Shown: in pieces, positions 36,016-45,660 of the stretch
Numbering within the stretch: the stretch's first letter is position 1
Layout: each line of letters starts with the position of its first letter
Source of the DNA: Acinetobacter higginsii
Lineage (GTDB): Bacteria; Pseudomonadota; Gammaproteobacteria; Pseudomonadales; Moraxellaceae
DNA length: 64,000 bases
Reading direction: 5' to 3'
Assembly: GCF_000369525.1 (NCBI RefSeq)
Contig: NZ_KB850072.1
Span: 618,760 to 682,759, forward strand
The notes under the pieces: model-generated
The model's input: the letters and a program-made list of their open reading frames with translations, nothing else
The model's database searches: none
Told to the model about the DNA's origin: nothing
Program-made: the position numbers and the translations under genes

Positions 36016-37209
36016 ATGAAAAAGACCTCTATAGCCATGCTATTTGCTGCATTTTATTTGGGTACCACATCCCATGTTTTTGCACAAAGCTCAGCCCTAG
36101 AATGGAAAAGTGAAGATGGAACGGATTCGGTAAAATTGGGTGGCGTGGTGCGACTCAACCAACGTTATGAAAATTGGGAAGGACCCAATGGCGGTTTTGG
36201 AAAACTGTATTTTGATATTTTCAGGGTAGATCTAAAAGGCAAATTTGACGACGCTTATTTTAATGCCAGTTATCTGTTTCAGGATCAAGAGAAACGCTCG
36301 ATTGAGAAAGCTTATGTCGGCTATAACCTTGATCAAAATAACAGTATAGAAGCAGGTTTTGTCTATAAACCTTTTGCAATTTACCCTTATCCGCAGAATG
36401 GCTGGACTTACCATATTCCATTCTTCCTCGGCTATGGCAATAACGTTGCACCGGGTTTGAACTGGAATTTTAATAACAAGGATTGGGATATCAAACTGGG
36501 CTATTATCCGCAAATGCTGGAGACCAGTCTGCGCTACTCACCTGAAAGTGCCACCTATGATGATTTGGCCGATAATGCGTTTCCAACCCAAAAAGCCTAT
36601 CAAAATGAAAAGCGCCATCAATTTAACACGCGCATCGTACGTAAATTAGAAACTGATTTTGGTAAGCAAGAATTTGGTGTGTCGGGTGCTATTGCGCAAT
36701 TGCATAATAAAAGCACTGATAAAAATGGTCAGTATTATGCGGTCGGTCTACACACAGATAATAATTACAAACGCTTTAATTTACAAAGTTCTGTAATTCA
36801 TTATCAATATGATGCTAAAAACCCAGAAGGCGTCAGTAATGATGTGACCTTGATGGGCAATAATGGATTTACGCCTGCATATTTCATTGCTTCGGAAGCC
36901 ACCGTTGCCAGTTTAAACCTTGCTTATACCTTGCCTGTACAGGACATGGGTAAACTCAAAGCCATCCGTTTCTATAATGACTATAGCTATATGGACAAGA
37001 AACGTGATGACTGGTCGGCTTCACAAATGAATACCACAGGGATGATGTTTATTGCTTCCCCATTTATGGTGTGGGCTGATTATACCTGGGGTAAAAACTC
37101 CAATATTATTGGTGGGGCTTCCAATGCCACAGGTTATACCTCAACGGTTTCACCGTATAGCGACCAGTGGTTATACCGCATCAATTTAAATATTGGATTT
37201 AGTTTCTAA
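36016..37209 (+). CDS. Outer-membrane porin of the catabolic cluster
   Basis: A 397-residue protein with a signal peptide ending HVFA (about residue 23). It has many amphipathic strands and the C-terminal NIGFSF expected of an outer-membrane barrel. Near the mature start is VKLGGVVRLNQRYENW. Size fits a 16-strand substrate-selective porin. The ATG at 36016 follows AAGGA by nine bases and is preferred over an in-frame TTG 27 bases earlier that would spoil the signal peptide. It probably admits the substrate of the preceding operon. Confidence 0.85.
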   Translation: MKKTSIAMLFAAFYLGTTSHVFAQSSALEWKSEDGTDSVKLGGVVRLNQRYENWEGPNGGFGKLYFDIFRVDLKGKFDDAYFNASYLFQDQEKRSIEKAYVGYNLDQNNSIEAGFVYKPFAIYPYPQNGWTYHIPFFLGYGNNVAPGLNWNFNNKDWDIKLGYYPQMLETSLRYSPESATYDDLADNAFPTQKAYQNEKRHQFNTRIVRKLETDFGKQEFGVSGAIAQLHNKSTDKNGQYYAVGLHTDNNYKRFNLQSSVIHYQYDAKNPEGVSNDVTLMGNNGFTPAYFIASEATVASLNLAYTLPVQDMGKLKAIRFYNDYSYMDKKRDDWSASQMNTTGMMFIASPFMVWADYTWGKNSNIIGGASNATGYTSTVSPYSDQWLYRINLNIGFSF

Positions 37210-37281
37210 ATTTCCAATTGGTACTTTTTTAGAAGGAGTGAATTATGCCCATGATTCACTCTTTTTGCTTTTGAGAAGTTT

Positions 37282-38277
37282 TTAACTGAGATGGCTTTTT
37301 CGATATTCAGATGGTGTCAGGTGTTCCCATTGTTTAAAGGCACGGCTAAAAGCACTTTGTTCGGCATAACCCAGCAATAATGCGATTTCTGTGAGTGAGA
37401 GTGCTGACTTGGTCAGGTAGGTTTTTGCCAGTTCTAAGCGAATGCTTTTGACCAGATCACTGTACTGTAAATTATAGCCACTGAGTTTACGATAAAAGCT
37501 TCTTAGCGACAGGTTCATCTGTTTGGCAATATTCTCCGCCGAAGGTTCGCCAATTTTAAGCATATTTACAATCAGCAACTGCAAGTCCTTCAAGAAAGTA
37601 TCTGGATTGGGAATACTTTTGAGCAGGGCTTCTGCTTGTTGGTTTAGCAGTTTTTTTAAATGTGGATCGCGACTTGGAATCGGCAGATGCAGAATTTCAA
37701 GCGGCAACCATAGTCTTAATACATCTGAATCGAAACTGACAGGACAGCCATATACTTCGGCATAAGGGGTGATATCAATAGGTGCAGTGGCAGAAAATTC
37801 GATTTTTAAGGGGCAAATTTCTGGTTGTTGCAGGATCTTACGGATGGTACTCAACACACCTGAAAGAAGAACCTCATTGGAGAGTTGCGAGTTCTTATGC
37901 ACCACCGGTGTCCAGCACATACAAAAGCGATCTTCCTTTTGTACAATGGAGAATGAGGCTGAGTTTTGCAACAGAGGCTGGAAGTTTCTGAAACAATTCA
38001 GAAAGCCAATTAGATTCGGACTAGAAAGCGCCAAGTAACCTAAAATATGAATATGATGCGGTTCGGCCAACTCACCAATAAAATGTCCCAGTACTGGGGT
38101 GGGGTGTTGTTGATAAATCTGTTCGAGTAAATTCCACCATTTATGCAATGGCATTCGGGCCTGATGTGCATACTGTTTACTGAGCTCATCTAACTGCAAA
38201 TTTGAAATATTGTTTTGTTGTAGATACTTTGCAATGAGTTCTAACAGAACCGATGGAATACTTGGAATTTCAGTCAT
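37282..38277 (-). CDS. AraC-family transcriptional regulator
   Basis: A 331-residue regulator. The N-terminal part (about 1-190) resembles the arabinose_bd domain of OruR/ArgR-type AraC regulators (LLELIAKYLQQ, LGYLALSSPNLIGFLNCF). The C-terminal 100 residues hold two HTH motifs (SAENIAKQMNLSLRSFYRKL; LTEIALLLGYAEQSAFSRAFKQW). An in-frame GTG at 38346 would add 23 residues; neither start has a good ribosome site. It is divergent from the flavin monooxygenase at 38623 and is probably its activator. Confidence 0.88.
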   Translation of the reverse strand: MTEIPSIPSVLLELIAKYLQQNNISNLQLDELSKQYAHQARMPLHKWWNLLEQIYQQHPTPVLGHFIGELAEPHHIHILGYLALSSPNLIGFLNCFRNFQPLLQNSASFSIVQKEDRFCMCWTPVVHKNSQLSNEVLLSGVLSTIRKILQQPEICPLKIEFSATAPIDITPYAEVYGCPVSFDSDVLRLWLPLEILHLPIPSRDPHLKKLLNQQAEALLKSIPNPDTFLKDLQLLIVNMLKIGEPSAENIAKQMNLSLRSFYRKLSGYNLQYSDLVKSIRLELAKTYLTKSALSLTEIALLLGYAEQSAFSRAFKQWEHLTPSEYRKSHLS

Positions 38278-38622
38278 AGTTACACTGCTCGTCTCGAAGT
38301 CACATCCTTTAACTCTATCCCGATCAATCAGCCCAATTATTTTCACTGATTGAGGTATTTATCTTAGCGGATTCAAATCCAAGCCTATTTATCTTCAAAG
38401 GACAGAATAGCGGTATGAAGTACCCAAACTGTTGAATGAATCATCAGTTAAATCTTATTTGTTATGATCCTTTATTCATTTGACTTTGATTATTTTAATC
38501 TGGCATTGACGGTCAAGTCTTTATTGCACAATCAAACTATTTTCCACAGATAGCTCTGTTCATAAATTTGTTGATTTATGAATGGGTTGAACTGACAAGA
38601 TTTTTATATTTGGGAGTGGAAA
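38278..38622. other. AraC-monooxygenase intergenic region
   Basis: About 345 bases holding the divergent promoters. A TTGACGGTCAA palindrome lies near 38504. I found no duplicated operator that I could defend. Confidence 0.4.
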
Positions 38623-40104
38623 ATGTCAGATTTAAAGCAGGATGTGGTCGTAAATAATCATCAGTTTGATGTGGTGATAATCGGGGCCGGTTTTTCTGGA
38701 ATTGCTGCTGGAATTAAGCTGAAACAGCAAAATATCAATAACTTTATTATTGTCGAAAAATCAAATGAAGTAGGTGGGGTCTGGCGAGAAAATACCTATC
38801 CAGGTTGTGAGTGTGATGTACCATCTTCAATTTATTCCTATTCATTCGCACCGAATCCAAACTGGAGTCATATTTTCGCGAAACAAAAAGAGATCCAGCA
38901 ATATATTCAGGACGTCACTAACCGCTTTAAGATGGATCAGCATATTCTGTTTGATACCGAATTGCAGCAAGCCTCATGGTCGCATGAGCAACAGTGTTGG
39001 CAAATTGAGACCAATCAAGGCATTTATCAGGCACGCTTTGTATTTTTTGCGGTGGGTCCGTTGAGTGAACCGACAATGCCGATGGTGAAAGGTTTAAATC
39101 GTTTTAAAGGTGAGGTCTTCCATTCTGCACAATGGAATCACGCGGTTGATTTAAGCCATAAACGCGTCGCCGTGATTGGAACAGGCGCCTCGGCGATACA
39201 GATTATTCCTGCAATTCAACCGATTGTTGATCAGCTTTATGTATTTCAACGCACCGCGCCATGGGTGATTCCGAAACCGAATCTGGTGCTACATGATGCA
39301 TCTAAAAATGTTCAGCAAAAAGTACCTTTTACCATGCACTCTCTACGTAAATTGACCAGTGTTTCCATGGATATGTTTAGTTCAAGTGTCAATCAACCGC
39401 AAACCTTGGAGGTCTTAGGCAAGGGTTTGATTCACTGGATGCATTATCAGATTCAGGACCCCGTTTTACACGAGAAAGTCAGACCCAAATTTACATTGGG
39501 CTGCAAGCGGATTTTATTTTCAAATACTTATTATCCTGCATTGGCAGCCAAAAATGTGGAACTGATTGATCAAGGCGTGAAGGAAGTTACTGCAAAAGGT
39601 ATCCTTGTCGATGGTCAAGAAATTCCCTTGGATATTATTGTTTGGAGTACAGGTTTCGAGGTGGCGAAACCACCGATTGCCAAACGGATTATGACCAAAA
39701 CGGGTGTGTTGCTAGATGATGTCTGGCAAATCAATACAGTACAGGCCTATAAAGGCTGTGTGGTGAAAGACCTGCCCAATGCCTTTATGTTGCTCGGCCC
39801 CAATAGTATTAGCTATAACTCCTTAATCAGCGCCGTTGAAAACCAGATTGATTATGCAGTGAAAGCGATACGTTTTGTATTGGACCATCATTTAAGCAGC
39901 TTTGAAATTTCTACTTTTGCCGATACTCAATATAATCAAAAGTTGCAAAATAAGTTGAATGCTTCGGTGTTTAAGCAAGGCGGATGTGCAAGTTATTATT
40001 TGGATGCGCAGCAAGTGAATGTGGTGAATTATCCATGGACCATGCAATATATGAAAAACGATATGGCGGAATTCGATAGCTATAGTTATAGCTTCCACCG
40101 TTAA
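38623..40104 (+). CDS. Flavin-containing Baeyer-Villiger-type monooxygenase
   Basis: A 493-residue FAD/NADPH monooxygenase. FAD binds at IIGAGFSGIAAG (20-30) and NADPH at VIGTGASAIQ (185-194). Between them F161-x-G-x3-H-x3-W171 (FKGEVFHSAQWN) fits the BVMO fingerprint, but the usual final proline is Asn. The enzyme would insert oxygen next to a ketone, giving an ester or lactone. A hydrolase at 41129, opposite strand, could cleave such a product. GGGAGTGG precedes the ATG. Substrate unknown. Confidence 0.88.
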   Translation: MSDLKQDVVVNNHQFDVVIIGAGFSGIAAGIKLKQQNINNFIIVEKSNEVGGVWRENTYPGCECDVPSSIYSYSFAPNPNWSHIFAKQKEIQQYIQDVTNRFKMDQHILFDTELQQASWSHEQQCWQIETNQGIYQARFVFFAVGPLSEPTMPMVKGLNRFKGEVFHSAQWNHAVDLSHKRVAVIGTGASAIQIIPAIQPIVDQLYVFQRTAPWVIPKPNLVLHDASKNVQQKVPFTMHSLRKLTSVSMDMFSSSVNQPQTLEVLGKGLIHWMHYQIQDPVLHEKVRPKFTLGCKRILFSNTYYPALAAKNVELIDQGVKEVTAKGILVDGQEIPLDIIVWSTGFEVAKPPIAKRIMTKTGVLLDDVWQINTVQAYKGCVVKDLPNAFMLLGPNSISYNSLISAVENQIDYAVKAIRFVLDHHLSSFEISTFADTQYNQKLQNKLNASVFKQGGCASYYLDAQQVNVVNYPWTMQYMKNDMAEFDSYSYSFHR

Positions 40105-40113
40105 AAGCAAAGG

Positions 40114-40137
40114 AGCCTTATTTGTATAAGGCTTTTT
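40114..40137 (+). terminator. Monooxygenase terminator
   Basis: AGCCTTAT and ATAAGGCT arms (40114-40132) with a TTGT-type loop, followed by TTTT. Confidence 0.8.
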
Positions 40138-40209
40138 AATATCTACCTTTAATGAAACACAAAAAAAGGCACATCATGTGCCTAAAAGAGGAAAGGAGTA
40201 TTGAGTAGC

Positions 40210-41139
40210 TTAGCAAACCCGAAGTTGGGTTAAGGCTTTAACCGCGGGGGAGTTATCGATGACCTGCAATGCTTTAAAGGTATCGCCTTCATAAAATGGA
40301 TGATAGCCTGGTTTCAGCCAATGTCTTAAGCTAAAGATCATCGAGAAAAAGCTCGGCACCTGTTTGCTGCGGGCATTTTCGATTGCGGTCTGAGCTAAAG
40401 AACGAAGCAGGCCATAGTTCTGATAGCGTTTGGCTTGAGCATCTTGTTGGGCCAGTTTCTTAAAGCATTGATAGATGGCAAAGGTAAATCCTGGCGCAAC
40501 CGCCAACATAATCATTTGGCGTTGTAAGTAGGCAAAGGTTTTATTTTCCTCGCCGCATAAATGCATATACAGATCAAAAGCCACACTTCGATGCTCAACT
40601 TCTTCTGCCAAATGCCATGTCATTAAATCAGACATCATTTCATCAGCAGTTTTATTTTGCCATGGTTGGTCATCGAGGCACCAGGTGCCTAACATGGTGG
40701 TAAAATGTTCAACCGCTGCGGCGATACCCACGCGGATGGTTAACCAACGATAAGCCAGATTTTGTGGTAATGCCAAGCCTAAAGGGGCTGTATTCAGTTG
40801 CTTTGATATGGTATCTAAGCTAGCAATAAAGTCATCAATCTCATAGCCATAATGTCTTAAATAGTCTTGTGCGACTTTGTGGGCAGAGGCATGATGGGCT
40901 TCTTGGTGGACAAATCCTTTTACATCGGCGCGCAGCTTTTCGTCCGTGACATAAGGCAGTGCTTCATTAAAAGAGCGACACATCCAGAGTTCACCCACAG
41001 GTAAAATCAAATGCACGGCATTGATTAAATGGGTTGCAAAGGGGTTGTCATAAATCCAGTGTTCAGGCGTTTGGCTAAAATCAAATCGCACACGGCGTTG
41101 CTCAAGATAATGATTTTCCAGTCGTTGTTTAGGATGCAT
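40210..41139 (-). CDS. PF10118-type predicted metal-dependent hydrolase
   Basis: A 309-residue protein of the PF10118 family, whose histidine/glutamate pattern suggests a di-iron helical bundle: VHQEAHHASAHKVAQ near residue 83 and WHLAEEVEHRSVAFDLY near residue 190. No signal peptide. The ATG at 41139 is preceded by GGAGGAG and lies inside the 3' end of the alpha/beta hydrolase gene (11-base overlap), so the two are translationally coupled. Family members often lie near monooxygenases and lipid genes; the reaction is not established. Confidence 0.8.
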   Translation of the reverse strand: MHPKQRLENHYLEQRRVRFDFSQTPEHWIYDNPFATHLINAVHLILPVGELWMCRSFNEALPYVTDEKLRADVKGFVHQEAHHASAHKVAQDYLRHYGYEIDDFIASLDTISKQLNTAPLGLALPQNLAYRWLTIRVGIAAAVEHFTTMLGTWCLDDQPWQNKTADEMMSDLMTWHLAEEVEHRSVAFDLYMHLCGEENKTFAYLQRQMIMLAVAPGFTFAIYQCFKKLAQQDAQAKRYQNYGLLRSLAQTAIENARSKQVPSFFSMIFSLRHWLKPGYHPFYEGDTFKALQVIDNSPAVKALTQLRVC

Positions 41140-41992
41140 TTGCTTCTCCTCCATTTACGGCATTGATAAAATACTGGCTCAGTTGCTCGGCATTTTGGAC
41201 CGGAATCCAATGCGTGGCATCCAGATAAATCTCTTGATATACGCCAGTAAAAAACTGTTTGTTGAGCTGGGCACTTTTCTTGCCAATCGCAATATCCTGA
41301 TTTCCCCAGATAAACAGGGTGGGTACTTTTACTTTTTTAAAGGTCGAGCGAATTGGAGCCAATGGCATACTGCGATACCAGTTAATGGCGGTGCCGATAC
41401 GGTTTTCTTGAATGAAATGTTGTTGGAAGTCCTTGATTTGTTCAGCATTCATGCCTGAGTTTTTTAGCAATATATGGCTGAGGGATTTAGCTCTTTTAAA
41501 AAGCAGTTCAGGAATAAAGGGCAGCTGGAAAAAACCAATATAGTACGAGGTGAAAATTTGCGTACTGCTGAACATGGATTTTAAAAATGCACCTGTATGA
41601 GGAACCGAGACCAACGTGAGATGCTTGACTAGATTGGGGTATTGCTGGGCCAATTCAGAGGCCACAATGGAGCCCCAATCATGACCAATCACATACACGG
41701 GCTGTCCAAGCAGATCAATCAAGCTTTTTACATCTGCAACTAACTCTGTAATTGCATACTGAAATCGACCTTGGGGAGATGCTGCTAAGCTGTAGCCACG
41801 TTGTTCAATGGCAAAAGTTCGAAAGTTCTGCTGATTGAGAATCGCACTGGTGGATTGCCAACTGTGTGCGGTTTCAGGAAAACCATGCAAAAGAATAACC
41901 GGCTTTCCATCGATTGGACCCGAATCAATCACATTAAAAATCAGGTTATTACGACAATATTGGCGATATCGTTTCTCTGTCTGTTTTGCCAT
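41129..41992 (-). CDS. Alpha/beta hydrolase, epoxide-hydrolase-like
   Basis: A 287-residue alpha/beta hydrolase with HGFPETAHSW (36-45) and an aspartate nucleophile in VIGHDWGSIV (D105, W106). This is the motif of epoxide hydrolases and haloalkane dehalogenases and not of serine esterases. The acid is in FIWGNQDIAIG and the histidine in LDATHWIP. It heads a two-gene operon with the PF10118 protein. The adjacent BVMO/AraC pair hints at a shared oxidised lipid or terpene substrate, but that is inference. Confidence 0.85.
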   Translation of the reverse strand: MAKQTEKRYRQYCRNNLIFNVIDSGPIDGKPVILLHGFPETAHSWQSTSAILNQQNFRTFAIEQRGYSLAASPQGRFQYAITELVADVKSLIDLLGQPVYVIGHDWGSIVASELAQQYPNLVKHLTLVSVPHTGAFLKSMFSSTQIFTSYYIGFFQLPFIPELLFKRAKSLSHILLKNSGMNAEQIKDFQQHFIQENRIGTAINWYRSMPLAPIRSTFKKVKVPTLFIWGNQDIAIGKKSAQLNKQFFTGVYQEIYLDATHWIPVQNAEQLSQYFINAVNGGEANAS

Positions 41993-42175
41993 GCTGAGCT
42001 ACTTATCAAAGATGTTGATTTCAATCGATAGTAATCAGCGCTGTAGGTACAGTCTTGACAGTAGAGCATGGAATTTAACTTCTTGTGCCATGCCATATAT
42101 TTTTGGCACATGCAGCATATGACTTGGCACTTAAAGACGCTTAATTCGAGGGTTAAAGGGAGTATTGCCGTTCAA

Positions 42176-43033
42176 TCATTCGGCTTTACTTTGTTCAAAA
42201 CGATGTTGCAGCACCGTGGTCATCTGCTGCAATAGATTGGCGACCAGTCCTTCTTTATCCCAAGCATAGATGGAAACGGTCATGGCTTGCGCCTTACCCA
42301 AGGGTAGATATTCCCGTACCCGATGACCTGTGGTGGTGGCGACTGGCAAAAGTGATAAACCGAGACCTGTTTCAACCCCGACCAATACACTGGCCAAACT
42401 GTTGCTGGTAAAGGCGATATAGCCATGTTGGCGGTTACGTTCAATCGCTTCAAACATCTCATCTCGATAGAGTCCACCTTGTGGGAAAGTCACCAATGGC
42501 AGGGGATCAGACCATTCTCCACCATGATCGATACTTTCAAACCAGGCCATTTCCTCGGGGAAGCTGGCATGATGATCTGAACTGGCCGCTGTTTCTTTGA
42601 CGATCACAATCTCAAGTTGCCCATTGCGGTAACGTTCCATGAGATCACGGCTTAATCCTGCTGTCACATCCAGTCTGACGGTACGATTTTCCTTACTAAA
42701 TGCACTCAACGCCAAAGCCATATCAGTATTCATTATATCTTCTGGCAAGCCGATTCGAATCGGAATGGTACCTGCTGGATCACCTAGAATATTTTCAGCC
42801 TCTTGTTGTAAGGCTAGAATCCGCCGTGCATAACTAATTAAATATTCACCTGAGCTTGTGAGTTGTAAGGGCCGTGCATTTCGATCAATCAATTGTTTGC
42901 CCACGGACTCTTCCAATCTAGCCAATTGTTGACTGACCGTGGATTGAGTCATATGCAAGCGTTCAGCAGCTAAGGTAAAGCTACCAGCTTCGAAAATAGT
43001 AACGAAGGCTCGGAGTAAGCGTGGATCAAACAT
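42176..43033 (-). CDS. LysR-family transcriptional regulator
   Basis: A 285-residue LysR protein. The HTH is in LLRAFVTIFEAGSFTLAAERLHMTQSTVSQQLARLEE (6-42), and the rest is the periplasmic-binding-like effector domain. AAGG is nine bases before the ATG at 43033; an in-frame GTG lies 18 bases earlier. The gene upstream on the opposite strand is an ankyrin lipoprotein, which may be its target. Effector unknown. Confidence 0.88.
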   Translation of the reverse strand: MFDPRLLRAFVTIFEAGSFTLAAERLHMTQSTVSQQLARLEESVGKQLIDRNARPLQLTSSGEYLISYARRILALQQEAENILGDPAGTIPIRIGLPEDIMNTDMALALSAFSKENRTVRLDVTAGLSRDLMERYRNGQLEIVIVKETAASSDHHASFPEEMAWFESIDHGGEWSDPLPLVTFPQGGLYRDEMFEAIERNRQHGYIAFTSNSLASVLVGVETGLGLSLLPVATTTGHRVREYLPLGKAQAMTVSIYAWDKEGLVANLLQQMTTVLQHRFEQSKAE

Positions 43034-43205
43034 AGACAGCAACCTTTGCACACACAGGGGTAAGCGATTTGAATGATTTAACTATTCATAATCTTAATAC
43101 ATTTGATTAATTAATTTAATTTTTAAATATCAATAAATCTGATTATCCTAGGCGCAATTGTGTTCATTTAATCCACTTGTCTAGGTGAATCCTTGGAGCT
43201 TGTAT

Positions 43206-43892
43206 ATGCACAAATCATTAATGTCAGCAGTATTTACACTAGCGGTGACGGCATGTAGTCATGCAACTTCGGGAGATCCTATGCAAGAAGATGCCTTACA
43301 TACTGCTGCTGCGCGCAATGATGTGGCTCATATTCAACAATTACTCGCTAAAAATATTCAGATTGATGCACGTGATGCTTCAGGCTCAACCGCTTTAATG
43401 ATCGCAACTCGTGCAAACAATGTTCATGCAGCGCAATTCCTGATAGATGCTGGGGCGGATGTCAATGCCAAAGATCGAATTCAAGATAGTCCTTATCTTT
43501 ATGCTGGCGCGCGTGGCTATTTAAAAATATTGAATATGACTTTGAAGCATGGCGCTGATCTAAAAAGTACCAACCGCTATGGTGGTACAGCGTTGATTCC
43601 AGCAGCCGAACGGGGGCATGTGGATACTGTACGTACGCTGATTGCAGCGGGTATCGATGTTGATCACATCAATAACCTAGGGTGGACGGCTTTATTGGAA
43701 GCGATCATTTTAGGTAATGGCACACAACCGTATCAACAGATTGTCGATTTACTGATTGCATCGGGAGCCAATGTCAATATTGCTGATGGTGATGGCATAA
43801 CGCCGCTTGAACATGCACATGCTCGTGGCTATACACATATTGAGAAAGCATTATTAGCCGCAGGTGCGAAACCAAAATTTATGGAACATTAA
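43206..43892 (+). CDS. Ankyrin-repeat lipoprotein
   Basis: A 228-residue protein. Residues 1-17 form a lipoprotein signal with the lipobox VTAC (cysteine about 17), so it is probably anchored in a membrane facing the periplasm. The rest is about five ankyrin repeats (for example DASGSTALMIATRANNVHAAQFLIDAGADVN; GWTALLEAIILGN; GDGITPLEHAHARGY), a protein-binding scaffold. GGAG is eight bases before the ATG at 43206. The stop is one base before the next start, so the deaminase is coupled to it. Partner unknown. Confidence 0.85.
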   Translation: MHKSLMSAVFTLAVTACSHATSGDPMQEDALHTAAARNDVAHIQQLLAKNIQIDARDASGSTALMIATRANNVHAAQFLIDAGADVNAKDRIQDSPYLYAGARGYLKILNMTLKHGADLKSTNRYGGTALIPAAERGHVDTVRTLIAAGIDVDHINNLGWTALLEAIILGNGTQPYQQIVDLLIASGANVNIADGDGITPLEHAHARGYTHIEKALLAAGAKPKFMEH

Positions 43893-43893
43893 G

Positions 43894-44355
43894 ATGGAAC
43901 AAGCAACAGATTTTCTACGCCAGGCCATTGAATTGGCCTATCAAAATTGCCAGCAAGGAGGCCGTCCTTTTGCTGCGGTAGTTGTGAAAGATGGAGCCGT
44001 TATTGCCACAGGTGTGAATGAGATTTTAAAAAGCAATGACCCGACAGCACATGCCGAGTTACTGGCAATACGTGCTGCAAGCCAACGTTTGGGTACAGCC
44101 AATCTTGAAGGCTGTGCCGTATTTGCCAGTGGGCATCCTTGTCCGATGTGTATGGCTGCAATGCGTTTAGCTGGGATTCAGGCGGTGAGCTATGCACATT
44201 CGAATGAAGATGGTGAACCGTTTGGGTTATCAACAGCAGCGATTTATGCTGATCTTGCTAAACCCTTTGCAGAGCAGTCGATGAATATTCGCTATATTCC
44301 AGTCCGAATAGAAGAAAAACCAGATTTATATGTTTACTGGAAATCCACGACCTAA
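43894..44355 (+). CDS. Nucleoside/guanine deaminase-family protein
   Basis: A 153-residue zinc deaminase of the cytidine/deoxycytidylate superfamily. The zinc site is H53-A-E55 (TAHAELLAIR) and PCPMC (C83, C86); E55 is the proton shuttle. Size and motifs fit guanine deaminases of the GuaD type and related nucleoside deaminases. It begins one base after the ankyrin gene and is followed by a CynX-type carrier, so a purine/pyrimidine or cyanate-like substrate pair is possible. Substrate not determined. Confidence 0.85.
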   Translation: MEQATDFLRQAIELAYQNCQQGGRPFAAVVVKDGAVIATGVNEILKSNDPTAHAELLAIRAASQRLGTANLEGCAVFASGHPCPMCMAAMRLAGIQAVSYAHSNEDGEPFGLSTAAIYADLAKPFAEQSMNIRYIPVRIEEKPDLYVYWKSTT

Positions 44356-44379
44356 GCGGTGTGATGGGAAAAGACGAAT

Positions 44380-45546
44380 ATGCAAAATAACCGAATATTT
44401 TTGGTGACAACGGTTGCCTTGGTTGGATTAAACCTTCGACCATTTATGACCAGTGTTGGGCCGGTTGCCAATCAGATTCGTGCCACTACCGGTTTGAGCC
44501 TACAAGGCATTGCGCTATTAACCCTGGTACCGATGTTATTGATGGGACTAATCGCCTTTGTTGGCCCAGTTCTGCAAAACCTGTTTGGTGAGCGTCGTAC
44601 GATTGTTGGCGCATTGCTGATGATCTGCGTGGGCTGTGGTTTACGCTTTTTTACTGTACATGGTTGGGCTTTAATCTTTACCGCTGCCGTGATTGGCTTT
44701 GGCGTTGCCATGATTCAAGCAGCGTTCCCGAGTCTGATTAAAAGAGAGTTCCATGATCATCTGAGTCCGATGATGGGACTTTATTCAGCCACGTTAATGG
44801 GTGGTGGAGCGCTTGGGGCATTGCTTGCACCCGTGGTGACAAATAGCAGTGGTGACTGGAAAATCGGGCTGGCTGTTTTTGTATTGCCTGCATTGCTGGC
44901 GTTGATCTTTGCAAGGTGTGTGTTGACTCAGACCGCACAGCAGCATAAAAAAATGCCTTCGGTGATGCGGTTGCTCAATCAGCCAAGAACATGGTTGCTG
45001 ATCTGCTGTTTTGGTTTAATCAATGGCGGCTATAGCTCGATTGTGGCTTGGCTTGCGCCTGCTTTTCAAGCACAAGGTTGGGCCGCAACAGCCAGTGGCA
45101 ATCTGATGGCTGTACTAACCCTGAGTCAAGCAGGGGCAGCATTGCTGTTACCGTATTTATCCCGAAAACAGCGAGATCGTCGAATTTGGGTGGGATTAAC
45201 TTTAATCTTGCAACTGATTGGCTTTTCAGGCTTGGCTTTTTTTGCAGATGTTTGGCCTTATCTCTGGGCAATTACCGTAGGAGCGGGTTTAGGCGGATGC
45301 TTTGCTTTGTTGATGATCGTGGTACTCGACCATTTGCCTGATCCTGCCCATGCAGGACAGCTTTCAGCCTTGATGCAAGGTGGCGGATTCTTATTGGCTG
45401 CCATTGCACCTTGGTGGGTTGCAGTATTGCATGACATGACAGGGACTTATGCTGCAGGATGGATCTGGCATTTATGTATGGTGGTGATTGTTGCAGGATT
45501 GATGATTCGACTTAATCCAGCACATTATGAGAAAGTGATGACTTGA
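44380..45546 (+). CDS. CynX/NimT-family MFS transporter
   Basis: A 388-residue protein with about twelve membrane segments. The first-helix signature LNLRPFMTSVGPVANQIRATTGLSLQGIALLTLVPML is typical of the CynX/NimT (YeaN) group of MFS carriers, which transport cyanate-, nitroimidazole- or nucleobase-like small molecules. It lies 24 bases after the deaminase, likely co-transcribed with it. Confidence 0.85.
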   Translation: MQNNRIFLVTTVALVGLNLRPFMTSVGPVANQIRATTGLSLQGIALLTLVPMLLMGLIAFVGPVLQNLFGERRTIVGALLMICVGCGLRFFTVHGWALIFTAAVIGFGVAMIQAAFPSLIKREFHDHLSPMMGLYSATLMGGGALGALLAPVVTNSSGDWKIGLAVFVLPALLALIFARCVLTQTAQQHKKMPSVMRLLNQPRTWLLICCFGLINGGYSSIVAWLAPAFQAQGWAATASGNLMAVLTLSQAGAALLLPYLSRKQRDRRIWVGLTLILQLIGFSGLAFFADVWPYLWAITVGAGLGGCFALLMIVVLDHLPDPAHAGQLSALMQGGGFLLAAIAPWWVAVLHDMTGTYAAGWIWHLCMVVIVAGLMIRLNPAHYEKVMT

Positions 45547-45660
45547 TTGACTGATCAAAAAGAAGTTCATAGAAATTGAGTAAAATTACTTTTAAGGTCT
45601 GTTATGCATGGAGTCCGTAGCTTAAAGTATACTGAAAAGAGGCATCACTAATTTATAATC

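Noticed and set aside
37216..37232. TTGGTACTTTTTT after the porin gene
   Set aside because: A single half-site inside a terminator-like region; no partner at 24 bp.
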